Assembly (NCBI GenBank): GCA_964407695.1
Contig: CAYOWQ010000004.1
Coordinates: forward strand, 186,001 to 250,000
Direction: 5' to 3'
Source: CAYOWQ01 sp964407695
GTDB taxonomy: Bacteria; Planctomycetota; Phycisphaerae; Phycisphaerales; SM1A02
DNA: 64,000 bases
Both the position numbers and the translations under genes were made by a program. This document shows positions 57,853 to 64,000 of this stretch, piece by piece (position 1 is the stretch's first letter; each line of letters begins with the position of its first letter). Under the pieces are notes generated by a model. The model did no database searches. It worked only from the letters and a program-made list of their open reading frames with translations, and was not told the DNA's origin.

Positions 57853-58948
57853 ACACGGCCAGTTGGCGACTTCCCTCGATCGGAAACGCGTTGTACATCG
57901 AGGCGCGAATCCCGCCGGCATCTCGGTGACCGCGAAGGCCGTCCATGCTGTTGGCCGCCGCCTCGGTGACAAAGAGATCATCGAGTTGCTCGTTGGGAAG
58001 GCGAAACGAGACATTGACGTGCGAGCGCGAATCCGGCCGGGCAAGTCCGCGATAGAAGCCCGCTGATTGGTCGATGACGTCGTAGATGATCCGGGACTTC
58101 TCGGCATTCCGCCGCTCGAACGCCTCGGCCCCGCCGTTGCGCTCGATCCAGCGAATCATGCGACCCATGGCGTAGATCCCGAAGGTATTGGGCGTGTTCA
58201 GCCGCGAGCCGGCCTTGACATGATCCGCGTAGGACAGCATCGACGGCAGGCTCTTCGTTGCCTTCGCAAGAAATTCACGGTCAACGACCACGAGCACGAT
58301 GCCGGACGGGCCAAGATTTTTCTGCGCGCACGCATACGTGAGCACATGGCTGCCAAAGTCATGCGGTCGAGCGAATGCTTCGCTGCTGATATCAACCACG
58401 CGAGGCGCGCCGGTCGCCGGCGCTGTCTCAAACCGCGTGCCGTAGACCGTGTTGTTCGAGCAGTAGTGCAGATAGGCCGCCGACGGAGATGACACGATGT
58501 CCTCACGCTTCGGCACGAAGGAATACCGGTGCGATGCACCGTCGAACGCGCAATGGACGGACCCCACCTTCCTTGCTTCCACCATCGCCTTGTGAGCCCA
58601 GATGCCCGTGTCAAGATAGTCGGCCGTGGCGCCTGGAACCAGGAAGTTCATCGGAACCATCGCAAACTGCAGCGTGCCGCCACCCTGCAGGAACAGGACC
58701 TCGTGCGAATCAGGAATCCGACCCACGCGGCGATAATCCTGCAACGCGTCCGACAACACCTCTTCGAACACGGGGCCGCGATGACTGTGTTCGAGGATCC
58801 CAATTCCGCTCCCCCGAAGATCCATGAGATCCGCCTGAATCTCGTGGAGCACTTCTTCCGGCATCGCGGCCGGCCCCGCCGAGAAATTGAGAATTCGGGA
58901 TCCGGAAGGCGTCGTTGAGGATGGGGCGGCGATCAGGCGAGTCATCAT
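57821..58948 (-). CDS. serC: phosphoserine aminotransferase
   Basis: The protein has about 375 residues; ATGs at 58948 and 58945 are both possible. SerC transfers an amino group from glutamate to 3-phosphohydroxypyruvate in serine synthesis. The N-terminal ILNFSAGPAAMPEEVLHEIQ and SHRGPVFEEVLSDA are family hallmarks. The PLP lysine lies in YACAQKNLGPSGIVLVVVD. The C-terminal GHRDAGGIRASMYNAFPIEG is also diagnostic. Length is normal. Confidence 0.95.
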   Translation of the reverse strand: MMTRLIAAPSSTTPSGSRILNFSAGPAAMPEEVLHEIQADLMDLRGSGIGILEHSHRGPVFEEVLSDALQDYRRVGRIPDSHEVLFLQGGGTLQFAMVPMNFLVPGATADYLDTGIWAHKAMVEARKVGSVHCAFDGASHRYSFVPKREDIVSSPSAAYLHYCSNNTVYGTRFETAPATGAPRVVDISSEAFARPHDFGSHVLTYACAQKNLGPSGIVLVVVDREFLAKATKSLPSMLSYADHVKAGSRLNTPNTFGIYAMGRMIRWIERNGGAEAFERRNAEKSRIIYDVIDQSAGFYRGLARPDSRSHVNVSFRLPNEQLDDLFVTEAAANSMDGLRGHRDAGGIRASMYNAFPIEGSRQLAVFMREFAARHG

Positions 58949-59026
58949 GGAATTATCGGGAGCCGGGAAGAGTGACTGTAGGTATGCGGCCGCCAGGGCT
59001 CCCATTCCCCGGTACAGGTCGCAACG

Positions 59027-60445
59027 ATGACCAAATCGGGCTACTATTTCAACAATTCCTACGCATCACGACGCGGCCGACTTGGCCGTGTTTTCTTTGA
59101 GGAGCAATTACTCTTGAAGCCCTACCCGGCCCGCATTGGTATTGAACTCGATCGCTATTCTCAACCGGAAGGACATCGCGAGGCGTACTACGGCCTGCCG
59201 GAGGAGGTGAAGTTCTGTCGCCAGTGTGTCATCTCCAACCAGCGACCAAACTCGGCGGTGGAATTCTCGCACACCATCAAGAGCAAGAAGGCCACCATCA
59301 ATTTCAATGCCGACGGCGTATGCGATGCCTGCCTTCTCGCCGAGAAGAAGAATCGTGAGATCGACTGGTCAGCACGAGAGCGCGAGCTCATGGCCTTGTG
59401 TGACAAGTACCGTTCCAAGGACGGCTCGTACGACTGCCTCGTTCCGGGGTCGGGCGGCAAGGACAGCGTCTACCAGTCGCACATGCTCAAGTACAAGTAT
59501 GGCATGCACCCCCTCACCGTCACCTGGGCGCCGCATATCTATACACCGTGGGGCTGGAACAATTTCCAATCATGGATTCACTCCGGCTTTGACAACTACC
59601 TCCTCACACCCAACGGCCGCATGCACCGACTGCTTACTCGCCTCGCAGTCGAGAACATTTTTCACCCGTTCCAGCCGTTCATAATCGGGCAGAAGGCGTA
59701 CGCCCCGAAGATGGCGCTCAAATTCAACATCAAGCTCGTGTTCTATGGCGAGAACGAGGCCGAATACGGAAACCCGATCCAGGATACAAGCGTGGCCCAG
59801 CGCGACCATGCCTACTTCACACAAGCAGACAAGAGCAAGGTCCATATCGGCGGCGTCAGTGTGCAGGACCTCTACGACCACTTCGGGGTCGAGCCGCTGG
59901 ACCTCGAGCCCTATCTGCCGGCCGAACCGCATCATCTGAAGGACGCGGGCGTCGAGGTTCATTACCTCGGCTACTACCTCAAGTGGCACCCGCAAGGCGC
60001 TTACTACCACGCCGTCGAGAACGCCGGGTTCCAGCCATCACCTGAGCGCACCCCCGGAACGTATTCGAAATACAACTCGATCGACGACCGCATCGACGAC
60101 TTCCACTACTACACGACGTACATCAAGTTCGGCATTGGGCGGGCCACCTATGACGCTGCGCAGGAGATTCGCAACGACGAGATTACCCGTGAAGAAGGGG
60201 TCGCCCTTGTCAAGAAGTTCGACGGCGAATTCCCCGAGCGATTCGCGGAGGAAATCTTCCGCTACCTCTCGATCCCGGAACGGGAGTTCCCCCAGGCCTC
60301 AAAGATGTTTGAAAATCCCGTCATGAGCCGGGACTACTTCATGCATCTGGCCGACCGGTTCCGCTCGCCTCACCTCTGGACCCATGATGGCGGCCAATGG
60401 AAGCTGCGCCACACGGTGTTCCAGGAAGTGCCGGCGATGGTCTGA
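59027..60445 (+). CDS. N-acetyl sugar amidotransferase (WbpG/PseA-like)
   Basis: The protein has 472 residues. The core starts near residue 62 with KFCRQCVISNQRPN and a second Cys pair in GVCDACLLAEKK, which probably bind zinc. The PP-loop ATP site is CLVPGSGGKDSVYQSHML. Family members convert an acetamido group to an acetamidino group on nonulosonic or other sugars of O-antigen or flagellin glycans, using ammonia from HisFH-like partners. About 60 extra residues at the N-terminus (YYFNNSYASRRGRLGRVFFE) are not usual for the family. No nonulosonate gene is adjacent. Confidence 0.9.
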   Translation: MTKSGYYFNNSYASRRGRLGRVFFEEQLLLKPYPARIGIELDRYSQPEGHREAYYGLPEEVKFCRQCVISNQRPNSAVEFSHTIKSKKATINFNADGVCDACLLAEKKNREIDWSARERELMALCDKYRSKDGSYDCLVPGSGGKDSVYQSHMLKYKYGMHPLTVTWAPHIYTPWGWNNFQSWIHSGFDNYLLTPNGRMHRLLTRLAVENIFHPFQPFIIGQKAYAPKMALKFNIKLVFYGENEAEYGNPIQDTSVAQRDHAYFTQADKSKVHIGGVSVQDLYDHFGVEPLDLEPYLPAEPHHLKDAGVEVHYLGYYLKWHPQGAYYHAVENAGFQPSPERTPGTYSKYNSIDDRIDDFHYYTTYIKFGIGRATYDAAQEIRNDEITREEGVALVKKFDGEFPERFAEEIFRYLSIPEREFPQASKMFENPVMSRDYFMHLADRFRSPHLWTHDGGQWKLRHTVFQEVPAMV

Positions 60446-60489
60446 ACCACCTGAGACTCATCGCCGAGTCGCCGGAAATCCAAATTGCG

Positions 60490-60521
60490 GCAACGCCCCT
60501 GCCTCAAGGCAGGGGCGTTGC
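60490..60521. other. 15-bp perfect hairpin, possible terminator
   Basis: 60490-60504 pairs with 60507-60521 around a 2-base loop. No T run follows on either strand within 5 bases. It lies between two converging genes, 45 bp after the sugar amidotransferase stop, so a terminator role is likely but not proven. Confidence 0.5.
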
Positions 60522-60595
60522 GTTGGAGAAGGTTGGTGGTGACGAGACTGGGCGTCAGGCTCGCCCCACCGGAAATAACGGTTCGAAGCGTCGAC

Positions 60596-61516
60596 TCAGT
60601 TGCTCAGGGCGACATTGTCGGGCTCGGCAGTGATCTCGATTTCCTCAATCGCGGCCGTTGGTTCGATGCCGGCGAATGGGTCGGCGTTACCGGTCGCTTC
60701 ATCCTTCAGCATTTGCCGAGCACGCTGCTCATAGCCGTCGCACTTGCCGCTCCGCGAGAGCTGAGTGAGCTGCGCTTCCTGAACCCGACGAAGTTCGGCC
60801 AGCTTGCCTTCAAGCTGGGTCAGACTTCCGACCTTGCCGAACTTCTCATAACTCGCGAGCAGCTGCTGCTGTTCCTTGGTCATGTCGATCAGCCGGTCGT
60901 TGCGCTCAATCGCGTCGATCTGGCGGTCGAGTTGCGTCAGCTTGGTCTCAAAGTCGGAGTATTCGTTCTCAATCTTGCCGCGGATCTCCATCAGGCGCGA
61001 TCGCTGCTGATCCAGCAGCGTCAGCTGCTGCTCATTGGCGGCAACCCGATCCTGGAAATTGGCTCGCACAGAAGCCATGCGGACCGCCTCACTGTGGGCA
61101 TCCTTCAGGTCGTAGCGAATTCCGCCCGTGCGAATCGAGACCTGAACACCGGTCTTCGACTTGTCTTCAGCGCGAGTGATCGCGGTCTTCAGATCAGTGA
61201 GGTCCTTGGTCGTCAGCGAGACGACACGCTTGGCCACCTCCGAATCCTCCTGAAGCAGCGAGATCTGGTGCTCAACCTCGGCAAGTTCGCCTTCAATTTC
61301 GGCGATTCGATCCGGATACTGATCGGCAAGATCCTGCAACTGCCGACGCAGCGCCACCGGGTCATCGATGCACGAATCAAACGCGTTCAACGCCTTGACC
61401 CGGACCTGGTCAAAAGCTGTCGCAACGCGGCCGGGACCAACCAGCAACGTGAGGCCGCCGAGGCCGAGTCCGGCGATGAGGCCCCACCTGACAATCGAGC
61501 GAGTGAAACAGCACAT
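60596..61516 (-). CDS. membrane-anchored long coiled-coil protein
   Basis: The protein has 306 residues with AAAGGA before ATG 61516. One N-terminal helix (WGLIAGLGLGGLTLLVGPGR) anchors it or is a signal. Residues about 50-230 form a long coiled coil (LRRQLQDLADQYPDRIAEIE, QQRSRLMEIRGKIENEYSDF, TKLTQLDRQIDAIERNDRLI). The arrangement recalls PspA/ESCRT-III-like or planctomycete surface coiled coils, but the PspA N-terminal pattern is not clear. It probably acts at the inner membrane facing outward. Function unknown. Confidence 0.78.
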   Translation of the reverse strand: MCCFTRSIVRWGLIAGLGLGGLTLLVGPGRVATAFDQVRVKALNAFDSCIDDPVALRRQLQDLADQYPDRIAEIEGELAEVEHQISLLQEDSEVAKRVVSLTTKDLTDLKTAITRAEDKSKTGVQVSIRTGGIRYDLKDAHSEAVRMASVRANFQDRVAANEQQLTLLDQQRSRLMEIRGKIENEYSDFETKLTQLDRQIDAIERNDRLIDMTKEQQQLLASYEKFGKVGSLTQLEGKLAELRRVQEAQLTQLSRSGKCDGYEQRARQMLKDEATGNADPFAGIEPTAAIEEIEITAEPDNVALSN

Positions 61517-61695
61517 GGTGAGTTCCTTTCATGGCCAGCCCCGCCCGACACGGCTCCCGAGAGCCGCCTGCGGCCGCTGGATCCTTTGGGTTCCATGAAG
61601 CTGTTTGGGAAGGTCCCCGAGGCAATTTCAAATTCAACCGGTGTCCGCCAACGAATTGTTGGCTTCGGCCTCTGTTGGGGCCGAAAACGACCCGA

Positions 61696-63474
61696 CTAGT
61701 CGTGGCGAGCCAGCCACTTCCTCAGCCTCGGGGCATCCCAGGCGTTGACACATTGATCCCGCAGACACCATCCGCGACGTGCCGTAAGCACGCCGAATCG
61801 CAGCTGATCAAAGTCTCTTGCCGAATGCGCATCCGTATCGATGGCGATCAACCCACCCGCGTTCGTCACCAGCCGCACATGGGCATCCCGAAGGTCGAGC
61901 CGAAGCGAATTCGCATTGACCTCCATCGCCACACCGTGCTTCAACGCCGCAGCCACCAGCGCAGGCATATCCGGATGCAGCCCCTCGCGCTCGCCGATCA
62001 GCCGGCCGGTCGGGTGGCCGAGGATGTCGACGTGCGGGTTCTCAATGGCCGCAAGCAATCGCTTGGTCGCAACTTCCGGTTCCTGACGCAGCGACGCGTG
62101 CGGCGATGCGACCACGAGGTCCAGCTTCTCCAGCAGGTCATCCTCGTAGTCCAATCGCCCGTCAACAAGAATATCGACCTCCGACCCTGCCAGAATCGTG
62201 ATGCCCTTCACCTTCTTCCGCACTTCGTGAATGGCCTCGATATGCTCCAGCAGGCGCTCGCGCGAAAGTCCATTGGCCTGCACGCTTGATCTCGAATGGT
62301 CGGTCACCGCGATCGTGTGGTACCCCCGTCGCTTTGCTTCCTCTGCCAATTCCTCAATTGAAAGTCTTCCGTCTGATGCTGTCGTGTGCGAGTGCAATTC
62401 CGCGCGAATATCTCCGACTTCGATCAACGCCATGGGCGGCTCTGTAATGAGCACGTTTCCCTCGCGCAGCTCCGGCGGAATCCATGGCAGCTCCAACGCT
62501 TCGAAGATGGCCGATTCAGGATCGGCGGCAATCGGCTCGATGCCCCGTTCATGGGGTCGATCCTGACCGTCGTCGGGAAAGAGCCCGTACTCATTGAGTC
62601 TTGCTCCTCGTTTGATCGCACGCTCGCGCATCGCCACATTCATCTCAACGCTGCCGGTGAAATAGAGCCATGCGGCTCCAAATGATTCTGCGGGAATCAG
62701 CCGCAGATCGGCCTGCACCCGACGCCCCCCGCCCGCGGCCAGCCGCACCGACACCTTCGTCGCCCCCGATACGATCACTTCCTCAACGCCGGGCAATGAG
62801 GCAAAGGCTTTGGCGATCTTCTGCACGTTGTGGGTGTAGTCACCGGTCCGACTGGCACTGGCCAGAATGTCGAGGTCACCGATCGTCTCGCGGCCCCTGC
62901 GTACCGACCCCGCAAATTCGATGCGATCCGCGACATCGCCGACCGCCTCTCGCAACTGTTCGACCAGCGACTCAACCAGTGGGAGCGCCTTGCCGAGACG
63001 CAGTCGGTCCCCCGCGGCCTTCATGAACTCCAACGATGCCTTGATCTTCTCGATCGACTTCTCACCCATGCGGGGAATGTTCAGAAGCGCGCCGGATTCG
63101 ATCGCCCTCTGCAGAGATGGAAGATCGACCACGCCCCCCTTCTCCCAGAGCAGCCGAACCGTCTTCGCACCCAGTCCCGGAACCTTCATGACCTCGAGCA
63201 ATCCGGCCGGAACTCGCTCCTGCAGTTCCTGATGCTCCTTCACAGCGCCGCTCTTCAGAAACTCCACAATCTTCTTGGCGCTCGACTCACCAATGCCGTC
63301 GATCGCGGTCAGCTTCTTCAGGTCTCCGCCAAGTGTTGAGACATCCATGGCGAGATCCGCCAGCACATCCGCCACCCGCTGATAGGCGCCGCAGCGAAAT
63401 GCATTGGCGCCGAGCAACTCGTTCATCGCGGCCAGTTCGTTGAAAATCCTTGAGAGGTCGGCGTTGGCGGACAT
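61696..63474 (-). CDS. polX: DNA polymerase/3'-5' exonuclease PolX
   Basis: The protein has 592 residues. ATG 63474 is chosen because it gives the family N-terminus SANADLSRIFNELAAMNELL. Helix-hairpin-helix motifs (LTAIDGIGESSAKKIVEFLK, VPGLGAKTVRLLWEKGG, IPRMGEKSIEKIK) precede the X-family palm with GSVRRGRETIGDLDILASA, which holds the catalytic Asp pair. A C-terminal PHP domain (ELHSHTTASDGRLSIEELAE, AVTDHSRS, VDIDAH-type segments such as AIDTDAHSARDFDQL) gives exonuclease activity. It fills gaps in base excision repair. It is divergent from the M20 gene with 68 bp between starts. Confidence 0.94.
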   Translation of the reverse strand: MSANADLSRIFNELAAMNELLGANAFRCGAYQRVADVLADLAMDVSTLGGDLKKLTAIDGIGESSAKKIVEFLKSGAVKEHQELQERVPAGLLEVMKVPGLGAKTVRLLWEKGGVVDLPSLQRAIESGALLNIPRMGEKSIEKIKASLEFMKAAGDRLRLGKALPLVESLVEQLREAVGDVADRIEFAGSVRRGRETIGDLDILASASRTGDYTHNVQKIAKAFASLPGVEEVIVSGATKVSVRLAAGGGRRVQADLRLIPAESFGAAWLYFTGSVEMNVAMRERAIKRGARLNEYGLFPDDGQDRPHERGIEPIAADPESAIFEALELPWIPPELREGNVLITEPPMALIEVGDIRAELHSHTTASDGRLSIEELAEEAKRRGYHTIAVTDHSRSSVQANGLSRERLLEHIEAIHEVRKKVKGITILAGSEVDILVDGRLDYEDDLLEKLDLVVASPHASLRQEPEVATKRLLAAIENPHVDILGHPTGRLIGEREGLHPDMPALVAAALKHGVAMEVNANSLRLDLRDAHVRLVTNAGGLIAIDTDAHSARDFDQLRFGVLTARRGWCLRDQCVNAWDAPRLRKWLARHD

Positions 63475-63542
63475 GTTGCAAGCGTACCCATCGCCAACCG
63501 GGGCGGCTTGGGTTGCCGCCACGGCGGCCATACACTGTCCGG

Positions 63543-64000
63543 ATGCCCGCCGCCACCGCAACCAGTCAGCTTCGAAGCCTGATCGCGGCTGAACTGCCCG
63601 AACTCATCGCGATTCGACACGACCTCCACGCCCATCCTGAACTTGGATACGAGGAACAACGCACCGCACAGGTGGTCCAGCGAGAACTCGGAAAGGCCGG
63701 CGTGAAGTCCGTCTCCGGCCTTGCCGGTGGAACCGGTGTGCTCGGGTTCCTCCCCGGCGATGCCGATCGCTCTGTCGGGCTTCGAGCCGACATGGACGCT
63801 TTGCCCATTGTCGAAGAAACCGGCCTGCCCTACGCCTCGACCACTCCCGGCCGCATGCACGCCTGCGGCCATGACGGCCACACGACCATCCTTCTCGGTG
63901 CTGCCCGAGTTCTTTCCAGGATGGCAGCCTCCGGCCCATTGCCTCGCCCAGTAACTTTTGTGTTCCAGCCCGCCGAAGAAGGGGGAGCTGGCGGCAAACG
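63543..64000 (+). CDS. M20-family amidohydrolase, 5' part (3' end outside window)
   Basis: The frame is open from ATG 63543 to the window edge, giving 152 residues. Family motifs are LIAIRHDLHAHPELGYEEQR, GLRADMDALPIVEETGLPYA, MHACGHDGHTTILLGAARVL and FVFQPAEEGGAGG. These are the metal ligands and active-site region of the M20D group, which hydrolyses N-acyl or hippurate-like amides (N-acetyl-diaminopimelate deacetylase, indole-acetyl-amino acid hydrolase). Exact substrate is not predictable. No signal peptide is seen. Confidence 0.92.
   Translation, partial: MPAATATSQLRSLIAAELPELIAIRHDLHAHPELGYEEQRTAQVVQRELGKAGVKSVSGLAGGTGVLGFLPGDADRSVGLRADMDALPIVEETGLPYASTTPGRMHACGHDGHTTILLGAARVLSRMAASGPLPRPVTFVFQPAEEGGAGGK

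Overview
The window is high-GC bacterial DNA, almost certainly from a planctomycete (Planctomycetota, probably close to Phycisphaerae). The main clue is a C-terminal tail made of two dockerin-like calcium-binding repeats (DLNGDGxVDGADLGLLLxAWG), which occurs in about twelve genes here. Supporting clues are a long-form ThiE, DUF1573 and DsbD-N secreted proteins, membrane proteins with small zinc ribbons, and an alpA-type/primase mobile-element module of the kind I associate with this phylum. All identifications come from reading translations and DNA motifs by eye; no database search was run.

Left core region (1-27 kb). This holds housekeeping and envelope genes: an M17 aminopeptidase, thiE, a DUF1573 protein, a DsbD-N/redoxin pair, a rhodanese-like lipoprotein, an MCE protein, an FlgM-like anti-sigma factor, an LpxH-like phosphoesterase and an AlkX/YcaQ-type glycosylase. 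A secreted M1 peptidase follows. Next is a succinate dehydrogenase operon (membrane anchor, sdhA, a VOC gene, sdhB) preceded by a CRP-like palindrome. Two secreted dockerin-tailed proteins come next (a sugar dehydrogenase and a seven-repeat FG-GAP protein). The region ends with a three-gene operon of a zinc-ribbon membrane protein, a radical SAM enzyme of the MJ0619/tetraether-synthase type and a divergent Lgt-like protein.

Island (27.0-48.4 kb). A complete tRNA-Phe(GAA) gene lies at 48366-48438 on the minus strand. A 51-bp copy of its 3' part (one mismatch) lies at 27020-27070 in the same orientation. This is the footprint of an integrative element using tRNA-Phe as attachment site. The right end keeps an excisionase-like gene, a primase 5' remnant with an in-frame TAG, and an integrase 3' remnant. 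Inside are five intact secreted dockerin-tailed proteins, a Cys-rich/collagen-like surface protein (also dockerin-tailed), a VIT-type transporter, a two-component system, an HMA protein, a DUF2934 protein, Hsp20, a triple-BON protein, an ABC1/UbiB kinase and a basic Lys/Arg-rich protein.

Main discovery candidate. Nine copies of a palindrome, consensus GGGAAACTTCCC, sit 66-102 bp upstream of start codons of island genes. One lies between the sensor kinase operon and a divergent small gene. The kinase has four PAS domains; the third and fourth carry the FixL-type heme-pocket signature (His and Arg exactly 20 residues apart). The partner regulator is a receiver plus LuxR-type HTH protein. By analogy with FixL/FixJ and the mycobacterial DosR system (palindromic GGGAC...GTCCC sites, Hsp20 target), I infer a mobile gas- or redox-responsive regulon that controls stress proteins and surface proteins.

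Right core region (48.4-64 kb). Genes are a possible sigma-factor-like protein, a nitrilase-family amidase, an ABC ATPase with a large membrane partner, ispE, an M3 oligopeptidase, a low-molecular-weight phosphatase, serC, an N-acetyl sugar amidotransferase, a coiled-coil membrane protein, polX and the start of an M20 amidohydrolase.
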